A program made the translations under genes and the position numbers. Below are positions 35,673-45,499 of a stretch of 64,000 nucleotides of DNA, piece after piece. Origin of the DNA: Chloroflexota bacterium (lineage in GTDB: Bacteria > Chloroflexota > Anaerolineae > Promineifilales > Promineifilaceae); NCBI GenBank assembly GCA_018004935.1, contig JAGNBF010000008.1:49278-113277 (forward strand). The letters run 5' to 3'. The stretch's first letter is position 1; every line of letters starts with the position of its first letter. The notes below the pieces were generated by a model that searched no databases, was not told the DNA's origin, and saw only the letters and a program-made list of their open reading frames with translations.

Positions 35673-36884
35673 TTATGCCTGACTTTCCACCGTTGGCGGG
35701 AGACTGGTTTCTAATTCAACGGCTTCTCCCAGCCCCAGATCACTGGCCAGGTATTGGCCGGAAGTGACTTTTTTAATGCTGAGTCCCAGTTGTCGTTGAT
35801 CGGCGTTTATGCGGATGATGCGGACGGTGATTACCTGGTCTTTCTGAATGACATCACCAGGGTGTTTGATATGACCTTCAGCCAATTCAGAAATATGGAT
35901 GAGTCCCTCTAATTGGTAATCATCATTGAGAGAGGCAAAAGCGCCATACTTGGTCAATTTGGTAATGGTTACGTCAATGAGTTGACCGACCTGGTATAGC
36001 TTTTCGATTTGGCTCCAGGGATCTGGTTCGAGTCTTTTGAGACTTAAGGCAATCCGTTTCTGATCACGGTCTACACCCAAAACATAAATTTTTACTTCTT
36101 CGCCTACTTTCAAAACTTCGGCTGGTTCATGGATGCGTCGCCAACTGAGCTCGGAAAGGTGAACCAGCCCTTCCATCCCACCAATGTCTATGAAGGCACC
36201 AAAAGGGGCCAGATTAACGACCCGTCCGGCGCGGATGTCACCTTCGCGCAAATCTTCTAGCAGACGGCTACGTTGGTGGGCACGCATCTCTTTCGCGGCC
36301 GCTTTTTCGGAGAGAATGAGGCGATTGCGGCCGCGTTCTACCTCTATGACCTTACACACGATAGACCCGCCCACTCGTTGGCGTAACTGGTCTTCCGGGT
36401 TGCGGTTAGTGTGTAAATTGCCCCCCAGTTGGGAGATGGGAATGAAACCACGCAAGAGGCCCAATTTTATGAGTAAACCGCCTTTATTGTGCCCAATGAT
36501 TTTGCCTTCATACGCTTTTTGAGATTCCAGCAATTCCTGGGCCTGAAGCCAGTCTTGCTCTTCGGCGGCGCGGCTATAAGAAACAATGATGTTTCCGTCT
36601 TCATCTTCGGGGTTAACAATATAGACAGCTATTTGCTGGCCCATTTGTAACTGTTTGCGGACATCTCGTCCTAATTCTTCTAGCTCTTCTTCAGGAATGA
36701 TAGCTTCAGATTTAGCACCAATGTCTATCAAGATTTCATTATTACGGATAGCTACGATTTCGCCGGTTCGGATTTCGCCAATTGATGGTGGATTCAGATT
36801 TAGATCTTCTGCCAACAGAAAGGCGAGTGGATGGCTGGGGTCATCAGTGAGGTATAGGGATTGATTAATTGGAGAATTACTCAT
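35673..36884 (-). CDS. S1 RNA-binding domain protein (ribosomal protein S1-like)
   Basis: This 403-residue protein has four S1 OB-fold repeats at about 40-105, 125-190, 210-280 and 295-365. Recognisable strands are GEIVAIRNNEILIDIGAKSE, GLLIKLGLLRGFIPISQLGG, RVVNLAPFGAFIDIGGMEGL and YGAFASLNDDYQLEGLIHIS. Repeats 3 and 4 are the most canonical. Ribosomal S1 in Proteobacteria has six repeats; four-repeat forms are usual in Gram-positives and Chloroflexota and serve in mRNA binding during initiation. GTG 36893 is also in frame, but ATG 36884 (MSNSPINQSLYL) is preferred. Clustered with clpC on the same strand. Confidence 0.9.
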   Translation of the reverse strand: MSNSPINQSLYLTDDPSHPLAFLLAEDLNLNPPSIGEIRTGEIVAIRNNEILIDIGAKSEAIIPEEELEELGRDVRKQLQMGQQIAVYIVNPEDEDGNIIVSYSRAAEEQDWLQAQELLESQKAYEGKIIGHNKGGLLIKLGLLRGFIPISQLGGNLHTNRNPEDQLRQRVGGSIVCKVIEVERGRNRLILSEKAAAKEMRAHQRSRLLEDLREGDIRAGRVVNLAPFGAFIDIGGMEGLVHLSELSWRRIHEPAEVLKVGEEVKIYVLGVDRDQKRIALSLKRLEPDPWSQIEKLYQVGQLIDVTITKLTKYGAFASLNDDYQLEGLIHISELAEGHIKHPGDVIQKDQVITVRIIRINADQRQLGLSIKKVTSGQYLASDLGLGEAVELETSLPPTVESQA

Positions 36885-37111
36885 GCAGATCACTCTTTTG
36901 ACATCCGCCAGAGGCGGTTTGTAGAAGAAATTATACTTTGTTTAAGATGGTTGGCAATAGACCAGGGGTAGGGTGCAGAACGCGGCCGCGCTGATGGCTA
37001 AGGCGTATAGGTGTGGGGAGTGCGGCCGCGAGGTTACTGACCTGGAAAAAGGTGTAGGCATGTGGGCGAAAAATGCTCATGACGAGAAGGCTGATCAGTA
37101 AAATCATGAAG

Positions 37112-38698
37112 TTATGGCCGCACACGGTATAAGGTAAAAGCACCGTTCTGACCAATGGGTGTCAGTTGTGCCTGTTGTTGAAGCCAACGGAAGTTGGTGC
37201 CTGGGGGGCGTTCAGCCCATTGTTTTTCTACGTTGTTAACGTCCAGTAAAAGATAGGTGGGGCGTTCTGCGGCCAGGAGGGGGGGAATATCGGTGGTTTC
37301 CAAATAGAAAATTTCATGGGTGTGCAGGGAGCTATATTGTTGGAAGGTAAGTGTGAGACCCAAACAGATGAGGTTGGAATCTGGTTCGGTCTGTTGGGTG
37401 ACCCAGGCGACGGTGGCCAGGTCATGGTTTTTGTTGGTGATAAAGGTGTTGACAAGACGGCCACCATTGAAGGTCATGGTTATGCCACCGATGCTTATCA
37501 GGAATATGAATGCCAGGAGAGGGATTGGTGAAGAATGAGGGGGATGTTTTGATGAATGCAGTTGACTCCATAAGGTTGTCAGGCCTAACGCGGCCGCAAT
37601 CGCTAAGGGTGGCAGGTAAACAAGGGAAAAGCGGAAATTCTGGTAGCCAATGCCCATAAGAAACACAATGGCTATACCTGCCCAACCGCAGACGAGAAAC
37701 AAGGCCGCGGCCGCACGTTCTCTGATAATAACCCAGAAACCAGGCAAGATAAGCCAGGCCAGAAAGGGGGTGAAATAGACCAGATAGGCGGGTGTCAGGG
37801 GGTAAAAAAGGCCGGTAGGCCAGCGATAACTAAGTAATCCATCAGCGGTAACGAATTCGCGTTGGAAGGCGGTCAGGGGGTGCCAGGAGACCACGCCCAA
37901 GTCACCGGTGAAGCTGATATGGCTGGTACGCGGCTCTCTCTCCTGTGTTAGAATGGCGTAGAGAACCGGAGACAGGATGAGCAAAACGGTGATCGCGGCC
38001 GCGAAGAGAAGTATAAGAATGTGAGAGCGTGGCGGTTGGTGTTGGGTCAGGGGTAATTGTGTGCTGTTTACGGTTGGCTGTTGTGTGTTCCTCGCCTTAA
38101 CCAGGGTGATATATAAGGCATATAATGTCGCCGGAAGGGCGACCAGGCCAAAGGCCCAGCGGGTAAGCAGGGCATAGGCTAAAGCCGCGGCCGCGAAGAT
38201 GAGCCAGCGGCCGCGACCGGTGTGACCGTAACGGGCCACTGCCCATACGCCCAGTGTCCCCAGAGCCAAAGCTGTGGTGTCGGACATGACGACGATGCTG
38301 GATTGCCACAATTGACCAGTGAATGCGACAAGTATTCCGGCCAGATAAGGAGTGTGTTTGTCGTGCGGCCGCAATTCTTTGGCCAGCAGGTAGGTAGAGA
38401 AGGGAATAAGGATGGCGGCCGCGAGGCTGACGATTTGCCCAGCTAACGGCGTGGGGCCAACGAGAAAAGATGTCAGTGTGACGAGTAAGGGATAACCTGG
38501 GGGCCAGAAAAAAACGGGAAATGATTCACCCGTGATCAGAAAATCACGTAAGTCGCCTATCGCATAGTTGTAATAGGCATAGGCGTCCTGCCCATATAAT
38601 CCATCAAAACGGGGCCAGACTGCGGCCGCAAGTAATAGAAACGGCACAAAAAACCATACCCACGGGCGAAAAAGAACATTTGATAAATGGGAGACCAT
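37112..38698 (-). CDS. GT39/ArnT-like integral membrane glycosyltransferase
   Basis: This 528-residue GT-C fold protein has about 11-12 membrane helices. The first loop has GLYGQDAYAYYNYAIGDL, where the Asp is the expected catalytic or metal-linked acid of the family. It is followed by FFWPPGYPLLVTLTSFLVG. The C-terminal roughly 100 residues form an outer soluble domain. Such enzymes move sugars from polyprenyl phosphate carriers to proteins or lipids on the outer face. It is unusually dense in GCGGCCGC sites, eight or so. It ends 227 bp before the S1 gene start. Substrate unknown. Confidence 0.8.
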   Translation of the reverse strand: MVSHLSNVLFRPWVWFFVPFLLLAAAVWPRFDGLYGQDAYAYYNYAIGDLRDFLITGESFPVFFWPPGYPLLVTLTSFLVGPTPLAGQIVSLAAAILIPFSTYLLAKELRPHDKHTPYLAGILVAFTGQLWQSSIVVMSDTTALALGTLGVWAVARYGHTGRGRWLIFAAAALAYALLTRWAFGLVALPATLYALYITLVKARNTQQPTVNSTQLPLTQHQPPRSHILILLFAAAITVLLILSPVLYAILTQEREPRTSHISFTGDLGVVSWHPLTAFQREFVTADGLLSYRWPTGLFYPLTPAYLVYFTPFLAWLILPGFWVIIRERAAAALFLVCGWAGIAIVFLMGIGYQNFRFSLVYLPPLAIAAALGLTTLWSQLHSSKHPPHSSPIPLLAFIFLISIGGITMTFNGGRLVNTFITNKNHDLATVAWVTQQTEPDSNLICLGLTLTFQQYSSLHTHEIFYLETTDIPPLLAAERPTYLLLDVNNVEKQWAERPPGTNFRWLQQQAQLTPIGQNGAFTLYRVRP

Positions 38699-39422
38699 GA
38701 AATATTTAAAAAGAGGTAACGGCTAAGGCTCTCAAGGGATGAGTTTGTCGAAGTTTTGTGTTGCCTTCGACAAGCTCAGGCAACAGTCTTAGTAATCATT
38801 CGGAAATAAGCTAGGTGGCGCGGTCAGGAGACCGGCCACAGCAAACCGCGCCGGTAGGTTTTTCCCCTTCCCTCTGAGATCGAAGGGGGATGGGTTTTCC
38901 GCCCAAACCTACCCACTCTGTTGCCGCCAACAAAATGTCACTTGATGACTGTGTTAAATATAGTTACCCTTTGGCAGTATAGTAACAAAAGATATATATT
39001 GTCAAAGGGCACAATCTGACATTTTCCCAGAGAGTGGCGGTCCAGGTCATTTAATAATCGCCACATGCCTGATCATCATGGCGGGAATGGGGCCATGTTT
39101 TTTGTGCCTGGTCTCATGATCGGTTTGTCCGAGGCGGCCCCCACCCCTAACCCCGCCCCCAGGGGCGGGGAACTATTTCTGGTGCGGTTGGGCGGGCGTC
39201 CGCCCGCCCAACCGCACCATTGGTTTTCCCCCTTTGGGGAGGGGTAGGGGGATGGGTCTTCTGCCCAGGCTTACTCAGCAGTTGCCGCCAGCAAAATGTC
39301 ATTTTATAACCGTGGTAAGTATAACAACGCGACAATGGGAAAACAGCCATTCTCAATGGGGGTTGATTGAGAATGGCTGATAGAACCCCCTTTTTCCCCA
39401 GTCACGGGTTATCATGCACCGA
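38699..39422. repeat. Intergenic region with families A, B and D
   Basis: No gene is seen. Family A is at 38727-38800 and a family B core at 38814-38842. Family D fragments lie at about 38845-38945 (ending CCGCCAACAAAATGTCACTT) and 39135-39300, the latter with a perfect 38-bp palindrome at 39181-39218 (arms GGTGCGGTTGGGCGGGC around GTCC). TTGGCAGTATAGTAAC near 38972 recurs at about 7293. Confidence 0.75.
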
Positions 39423-41105
39423 CTAATCCCGGCGCAGTTTGCGATAGGTGATGCGATGAGGCCGATCCGCGGCCGCGCCCAGCCGTTTCCTTTTATCTTC
39501 CTCATACTCACTGTAGTTACCAGGGAACCACACTACCTGGCTATCCCCTTCAAAGGCCAGAATGTGCGTCGCCACCCGGTCCAAAAACCAGCGATCATGG
39601 GAGATGATCACGGCGCACCCGGCGAAGTTGATCAACCCTTCTTCCAACGCCCGGAGCGTGTTCACATCCAGGTCGTTCGAGGGTTCGTCTAGCAGGAGCA
39701 AATTGCCCCCGGAGAGCAATGTCTTCGCCAGATGAACCCGGTTGCGCTCCCCACCGGAGAGTTCGCCCACTTTTTTCTGCTGATCCTGCCCGGCAAAGTT
39801 GAACCGCCCTACATAGGCGCGGGAGTTGATGCGCCGGTCGCCCATCATAATCTGCTCATCACCCCCAGAAATCTCTTCCCAAACCGTTTTGTTGGGGCTG
39901 AGATCGTCCCGGCTCTGATCCACATAAGCCAGTTTGACGGTCGAACCCACATCCAACGTCCCCCCATCTGGCTTTTCCTGCCCCACAATCATACGGAACA
40001 GGGTCGTTTTACCGGCCCCATTCGGCCCGATGATGCCAACGATGCCCGCCGGGGGAATGTCGAAGGTTAAATTTTCGTACAGCAACAGGGAGCCAAACCC
40101 TTTGCTGACCCCTTCGGCGTGGACGACCACATCACCCAGGCGCGGCCCCGGTGGGATGTAGATTTCCAACTCCTCCCGGGCTTTGTCCCGATCCTGGTTG
40201 AGCAGTTCGTTGTACGATTTGATGCGGGCTTTTTGTTTGGCCTGGCGGCCGCGTGGCGAAGTTTGCACCCATTCCAATTCCCGTTGTAAGGTACGTTGCC
40301 GTTGCGCTTCTGTTCGGGCTTCTTTGAGCAGGCGGTCATTCTTCTGGCCCAGCCAGCTAGAATAGTTACCTTTCCAGGGGATACCGCGGCCGCGATCCAA
40401 CTCCAACACCCAGCCCGTCACATTGTCCAGAAAATACCGGTCATGCGTCACCAAAATAATCGTCCCCGCATACTCCACCAGATGGTTTTCCAGCCACGCG
40501 ACTGACTCCGCATCTAGATGGTTCGTCGGTTCGTCCAACAGCAACACATCTGGGGCTTTGAGCAGGAGACGACACAAGGCCACGCGCCGTTTCTCGCCAC
40601 CAGAAATGACGTTGATGGGGGTATCCGGCGGCGGACAACGGAGGGCATCCATGGCCAACTCCAGGCGGCTGTCCAGATCCCAGGCGTTCATCGCATCCAG
40701 GCGATCCTGCAACTTGCCCTGTTTTTCCAACAAATCGTTCATCTCATCATCGCTGAGTGGTTCGCCGAATTTGTTGTTGATCTCGTCGAACTGACGCAGA
40801 GCGTCTACTACCTCTTGCGCTCCTTCCTCAACGATTTGGCGCACGGTTTTACTCTCGTCTAGTTGTGGCTCTTGTTCCAGGTAGCCCACCGTGTACCCTG
40901 GTGCAAACACCACATCCCCGACGGTATCCTTATCAATCCCGGCGATGATACGGAGCAGGGTACTTTTCCCCGACCCATTCAGCCCGATGATGCCGATTTT
41001 GGCCCCGTAAAAGAAAGAGAGGTTTATCTCTTTCAACACCTGATAATTGGGCGGATAAATTTTGCTCACGCCCATCATCGAAAAAATTACTTGTTTGTCA
41101 CTCAT
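39423..41105 (-). CDS. ettA: ABC-F translation factor EttA
   Basis: This 560-residue soluble protein has two ABC ATPase domains and no membrane part. It acts on the ribosome, where EttA gates the first peptide bond according to the ATP/ADP ratio. Domain 1 has GLNGSGKSTLLRI, SGGEKRRVALCRLLL and VLLLDEPTNHLDAESVAWLE. The linker has the P-site tRNA interaction motif region around WVQTSPRGRQAKQKARI. Domain 2 has GPNGAGKTTLFRMI and LSGGERNRVHLAKTLL. The start ATG 41105 (MSDKQVIFSMMGVSKIYPPN) is preceded by AACAAGGAACAGGC. A longer frame to 41267 is repeat-encoded (family C) and rejected. Confidence 0.95.
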   Translation of the reverse strand: MSDKQVIFSMMGVSKIYPPNYQVLKEINLSFFYGAKIGIIGLNGSGKSTLLRIIAGIDKDTVGDVVFAPGYTVGYLEQEPQLDESKTVRQIVEEGAQEVVDALRQFDEINNKFGEPLSDDEMNDLLEKQGKLQDRLDAMNAWDLDSRLELAMDALRCPPPDTPINVISGGEKRRVALCRLLLKAPDVLLLDEPTNHLDAESVAWLENHLVEYAGTIILVTHDRYFLDNVTGWVLELDRGRGIPWKGNYSSWLGQKNDRLLKEARTEAQRQRTLQRELEWVQTSPRGRQAKQKARIKSYNELLNQDRDKAREELEIYIPPGPRLGDVVVHAEGVSKGFGSLLLYENLTFDIPPAGIVGIIGPNGAGKTTLFRMIVGQEKPDGGTLDVGSTVKLAYVDQSRDDLSPNKTVWEEISGGDEQIMMGDRRINSRAYVGRFNFAGQDQQKKVGELSGGERNRVHLAKTLLSGGNLLLLDEPSNDLDVNTLRALEEGLINFAGCAVIISHDRWFLDRVATHILAFEGDSQVVWFPGNYSEYEEDKRKRLGAAADRPHRITYRKLRRD

Positions 41106-41774
41106 GCCTGTTCCTTGTTGATTGGTTGCCGATTCATAGCCATCTGTTTTTGACCTGGCCAATTTTTCTCTGGTAACTTTGTGCGACTTTTGGATCTTCG
41201 GGATTTCAGGGAGTTGACACCATCTGTAGGGGCAACCCTTGTAGTTTGTCCTCGACGGGGCAGGCACAAGGCCAGACCCTACCTGTGGCTACACCCCGCG
41301 AATGCCGAAAGAACCCAACCTTTTTTCTCGTAGACTCACTACTAACTTATTTTTAGACTAAGCAAGCGTAAACCCTATACGATTTGTCAGGAAAAGCCAT
41401 TATAACCTGAGTGAGGACAAGGGGAAATGCACCTGTTTGGTTGGACGCTTTTCGGACGGGTGAGTTGTAGGATAATAGGCATCAATGGTGGTATAAAAGT
41501 ATAGGGCAAAGATATACTGGCTGTGGCTGGTCTCTGACCGTGCCACTTCTGGGAAAAATGTCAGATGATGCCTGGTGCCAATATAAGAGGCAGAATCTTG
41601 ATGTTCTTATGCCTTTCAAATCGTGCGTTTCTCTGCAATAAAACATTTCCTTGTAACCGTTCAGAACAGAAACCAGGTTTTTCACTGGCTGATATTCGCT
41701 CTAGAAACCTAAAGACCTGGTTTCTCCAGAGGCATTGAACGATTACCATTTCCTTTTCTCGCCAGGCAGGTGGT
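41106..41774. repeat. Intergenic region with family C and others
   Basis: No gene is seen. A family C element covers about 41192-41312. A family B half-core (GGCTGGTCTCTGACCGTGCC) is at about 41525-41545. AACCAGGTTTTTCAC and AGACCTGGTTTCTCC form an inverted pair at about 41670-41735; the same motif occurs at 6873-6893. ATGTCAGATGATGCCTGG at 41558 resembles the end of family D. The promoter of the following large gene should lie here but I cannot pinpoint it. Confidence 0.65.
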
Positions 41775-44700
41775 ATGAACATCAAACAATCCGCCCATAA
41801 GGGCAACAAAGAACCTAAAGCGCAAAAACCTAATCATACTGTTGAACCAAAACCCGGAGAGACAACCGCAACCCCTCCGATTAGTTCGTTGAGCCAATTG
41901 CCAGACCATTCTACGGCGCGGCCGCATCGCCAGGCCGCCGTTCTCCATCTACAACAAACACACGGCAATACCGTCACCCAACGCGTCATCCAGCCACACT
42001 CCCCCAAACCAACGGGCGAAACCCCTACGACGGAGACCACGGAAGAACCTGCCAGTGAAGAATTTGCCGCATCTGGCCTGCTTCGTGGGGCGACAGGGAC
42101 TACAACTCCGCCTGATACCCCAGACGAACCGAATGGTGTGGTGCAAAGGCAGGTGACAGTGAACGCGGCCGCGACCCCCTCCATCCAGCGTGCCCCCTTC
42201 GACGTAGGTAGTGCCTCAGAAGACCAAAAAATCGCCCAGATTCCCGAACAATTGCGACTGATGGGCGTGGGGGGGAGTCCCGGAGCCGATGCCGGACGGA
42301 CACTCTACCAGATATGGGACTCCTTCGGAGATCGCATTTCTGAGATTGTGACCGCCCACCCCGATGCCTGGGAATCCACCCGGAAAAAAATGGACCTGGG
42401 CAACCTGCCTGCCGTACTACGCCTCAAACAAAAATTCCGCGCCGATGTGGAAGCCATTGCCCTGGGCTACCTGCAAGAAAACCGTGCCTATGTCCTCGAA
42501 GAGATGGAAATGATAGGGGCTACCGGCGATTCCAGCCAGAAACCTACTGCCGATCAGGAGCAATCGCTCCGTGAAATGCAAGAACTGGCGAAAGAAGTTG
42601 CTCGTGCCCAGCAAGCCCAAAAAGCCCTGCTCAACGTCAATGTTGGGTTTGAATTTGAGGAAACGGGTGATGAGCACAAATCATTTGCCCGTGAACTGAC
42701 CCCCGTCACCTTCAACCCCAATGCCCGCCCCATGTACGACATTTTTGGCGATAAAAGACCGGCGGCCACCTGGGAAGAAACCAAAACCCAATACGACGAT
42801 GTTACCCAGGCCATTGCCGCCGTCACCTCTGTGTACCCCACCCTCTTTGCCCTGGTGCAGGATGGCAAAGTCAGTGAAGTGGCCGAAGACCCCGCCCTGG
42901 CTCGCAAACAGATGACCGACGCCCTGGTTGGATTACAGAAGAAAATTGACGAAGCCGTTCCCAAAATCGGTAATGGGGTGGATTTTGCCGATATGGTTCC
43001 CATTCACAGCGATTTGCTGAATGGCAAAATGCCCGGCGCGTCAGGTATTCATTGGAATGAAACCTTCCCCAAGTGGGTGGGAACCTCAGCGGTGGGGGAT
43101 GCCGACTTGAGCCGCTTCCTGGCTTCGTTAGGGGTGGGTGTTTTGTCGGCGGCGATGTTTGCCCTGGCGAATATGGCAACGGGTGGTGCGGCGACGATCT
43201 TCTTTGTGGCGGCTGGAATCGCCGCTTCGGCAGGCCAGGCGGCGTATGATTGGAAAAAATGGAGTGATCTCTCGACCGCGGCCGCGGCCTCACCCAAACC
43301 TTCCACCCAAATCGTCACTCAGGGGCAGGTGGACATGGCCCTCTTCACCGCCATCCTGGATACCGTCTTCGTTTTCCTCGATGTGAAAGCCGGTATGGCG
43401 ACTTCCGCCGAAAAAGCCCTGGCCCAAGAAGCCGTCAAAGCCGCCGAAGCCGGAGCCAAAGCCGCCGTCATCGAAGGCTTAAAGGACGGTACGAAATCGG
43501 GCATCGAACGTGGCTTGCGTGAACTGGGTGCAGCCGAAACCATCGCCAAATCAGGCAAAAGTGCCGATGACCTCATCAAAATCGTCGGCGAAGGCTCAGA
43601 CTCGGCCAAAATATTGGAGCCATTCACCAAAGCCAAAGAAGCCGCGACCAAAGCCTTACTTGAGGACATGCCCAAAAAACTGCCCAACCTGGCCGCCGAA
43701 ATGAAAGCCGGTCTCACCAAAGCCGATGCCGATCAACTCGTCTCTCTGGCGATTGACCAATATGGCCCCGCCGGGGCCATCCGCAAAGCCGGGGGCTGGA
43801 AATCCCTCTCCGACGCCCTCGGTGAAGGCACGGCGGCGGGGCAACGGCTCAACGCCTGGCGCGACGCCATCAAAGAAGACACCTTCAACTACATCAAAAA
43901 CGACCTCAAAGGGGATGTCGTTCGCACCGGCACGGAAGGTGGCTTCAAAAACGATATGGACATTTCGCTTTTGGGCAAAAGGGCGGGGCGCAACCGGGAA
44001 CCCGCCCGCCGTTACATGGCCTCGCGGGCAGGTTGTACCCCGGCCGAATTGCGCTCCATGATGCACGGCGACATCTTCATTGATCCCACCCGCATGTTGC
44101 TCCACGCTACCGAAAGCGGCCTCACCCCAGAGGTGCGGGCACGCCTTTCCAGCCTGGCGCGTGATTACCAGGAAAAATTGATGAATGGCCGCCGTCTCCA
44201 TGAGGCGATGCAAAGCGGCAACGAAGAGATGGTCGCCGCCCTCAAAGAGAGTTTTGCCGAACGTGGTTTCGCTGATGTCAAACCCATCGCCCCGCTGAGC
44301 GAAGGGGAGATCAGCAAACTATCGCAGGGCATTGACCAGGAGATGGAACTGCTGGAACAGGCCAGCGACATGGCCGAAAAAGAGCGGCTCATCAAATCCA
44401 TCAGCGAAAAAGAAGCCACCATCAAAGCCTCGGAAGATGGGGCGTATGCCACCAGCGGAGCCATCTGGAAGTGGGTGTTTGAGCGGCCCGGCGATAAGGG
44501 CAAATTTGGCAAGAAAGCCCTGGTGGAGATGTGGCCCGACGAGCGGTACACCGCCATCCTGGCCGAATTACCCTCGCTAGACCATTCGGCGATGGCCCTC
44601 AAAACCCCTAAAGATGCGGCTGAAATTGGGGCGGCCGTGCGCGACATCGGCAAACATGGCGACCGGCTGGTGCAGGTGTTGGGCGAATCGGCCGTGACCA

Positions 44701-45113
44701 AGATGGATGGGTTTGAGGAGATCGCCAAACAGTTAGATGAACTGGCGCAATGGTGCAAAACGAAGAAGGCCGAAGTGGACAAAGGGTTGTTTGCCGAAGC
44801 GATGCAAATCCCTGGTGAAGCCGATGCCCTGGTGCGGAATGTGAATGAGCGGCTGGCACAATTGGAAGGGGCGTCGAATAAAGGGTTGGAGTTGCTCCGC
44901 AAACGGCAAAATTTAGGTGCAGTCAGCGTCAACGCCGACAACATCAATTTGATGGTGAAAGCGCATGTCCGTTATCTGATGATTCGGGATGCAGTCAACT
45001 TCAAGACGGTGGGGCTGGTGGAAGCGGTTCATGCCATCGTGCGGAGCGCGGAAGAACTGGCGAAGAAGAAGGGGGATGGCGCACAACCGGCTGGTAATCC
45101 CCCTGCACCGTAG
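41775..45113 (+). CDS. Large effector-like protein with eCIS-associated N-terminal motif
   Basis: This 1112-residue protein has no signal peptide. The disordered Pro/Thr-rich N-terminus contains LHLQQTHGNTVTQRVIQ (57-73). That matches the LQ+xxGNxxVxRLLQ motif often found at the start of cargo or accessory proteins of extracellular contractile injection systems. A second such short motif, GVVQRQVTV, follows, and SIQRAPF. Two hydrophobic stretches (about 445-490 and 518-540) may translocate through a membrane. Around 712-735 the run DVVRTGTEGGFKNDMDISLL has the G-T...D-x-D-x-S form of pol-beta-like nucleotidyltransferases, a possible toxic domain. The C-terminal part is helical. No sheath, tube or immunity gene is in the window. 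GCGGCCGC is absent from 43.3 kb to its end. Confidence 0.6.
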   Translation: MNIKQSAHKGNKEPKAQKPNHTVEPKPGETTATPPISSLSQLPDHSTARPHRQAAVLHLQQTHGNTVTQRVIQPHSPKPTGETPTTETTEEPASEEFAASGLLRGATGTTTPPDTPDEPNGVVQRQVTVNAAATPSIQRAPFDVGSASEDQKIAQIPEQLRLMGVGGSPGADAGRTLYQIWDSFGDRISEIVTAHPDAWESTRKKMDLGNLPAVLRLKQKFRADVEAIALGYLQENRAYVLEEMEMIGATGDSSQKPTADQEQSLREMQELAKEVARAQQAQKALLNVNVGFEFEETGDEHKSFARELTPVTFNPNARPMYDIFGDKRPAATWEETKTQYDDVTQAIAAVTSVYPTLFALVQDGKVSEVAEDPALARKQMTDALVGLQKKIDEAVPKIGNGVDFADMVPIHSDLLNGKMPGASGIHWNETFPKWVGTSAVGDADLSRFLASLGVGVLSAAMFALANMATGGAATIFFVAAGIAASAGQAAYDWKKWSDLSTAAAASPKPSTQIVTQGQVDMALFTAILDTVFVFLDVKAGMATSAEKALAQEAVKAAEAGAKAAVIEGLKDGTKSGIERGLRELGAAETIAKSGKSADDLIKIVGEGSDSAKILEPFTKAKEAATKALLEDMPKKLPNLAAEMKAGLTKADADQLVSLAIDQYGPAGAIRKAGGWKSLSDALGEGTAAGQRLNAWRDAIKEDTFNYIKNDLKGDVVRTGTEGGFKNDMDISLLGKRAGRNREPARRYMASRAGCTPAELRSMMHGDIFIDPTRMLLHATESGLTPEVRARLSSLARDYQEKLMNGRRLHEAMQSGNEEMVAALKESFAERGFADVKPIAPLSEGEISKLSQGIDQEMELLEQASDMAEKERLIKSISEKEATIKASEDGAYATSGAIWKWVFERPGDKGKFGKKALVEMWPDERYTAILAELPSLDHSAMALKTPKDAAEIGAAVRDIGKHGDRLVQVLGESAVTKMDGFEEIAKQLDELAQWCKTKKAEVDKGLFAEAMQIPGEADALVRNVNERLAQLEGASNKGLELLRKRQNLGAVSVNADNINLMVKAHVRYLMIRDAVNFKTVGLVEAVHAIVRSAEELAKKKGDGAQPAGNPPAP

Positions 45114-45499
45114 GCACTTACGAGCCAACAGCGACAAAAAACTGTCGATCTTCCTGAAAAATGGAAGGCTTTGGAAATCTTGTACACACGGATAGGGAAA
45201 ACAGCGATAGCTTTAGTTTTTATCCGTGTTCTTCCAATCCGTGTAGACACCTTTTTTCCAAGCGATGTCTTGGGAAAAATATAGACCCTAAAGGTTTCCG
45301 AAAACCTTTAGGGTTTTGGTGGAATTTAATCTTTTACAGACTTAGGAATGAGAATTAAATAACCTGCTGGCTAAGAGTGGCACGGTCAGGAGACCGGCCA
45401 CAGCAGTTTCGTAGGTTATTTAATCTTCGATCCTTAGTGAGTGGATGACAACGGTTTCTCTCGTAAATGACGATACATAACCCATCGGGAGAATGTGTT
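45114..45499. repeat. Intergenic region with family F half and MITE-like repeat
   Basis: A family F half-element is at about 45283-45340 (AAAGGTTTCCGAAAACCTTT hairpin, then TTTAATCTTTTACAG). The 90-bp MITE-like element at 45342-45435 is nearly identical to that at 11866-11957; it has arms ATTAAATAACCT/AGGTTATTTAAT and a family B core. It lies 60 bp before the next start codon, so it could carry or disturb promoter elements. No gene is seen. Confidence 0.8.

Noticed and set aside
36931..37155. 74-residue minus-strand frame between the glycosyltransferase and S1 genes
   Set aside because: It overlaps the glycosyltransferase end in another frame, has no ribosome binding site and looks like the result of GCGGCCGC-rich spacer.
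41106..41774. Attachment site or prophage edge next to the effector-like gene
   Set aside because: No tRNA, integrase or direct repeat; contents are the common intergenic repeats.
43656..44947. Long minus-strand frames (185 and 260 residues) inside the effector-like gene
   Set aside because: Antisense shadows caused by codon bias; no promoters or start sites.
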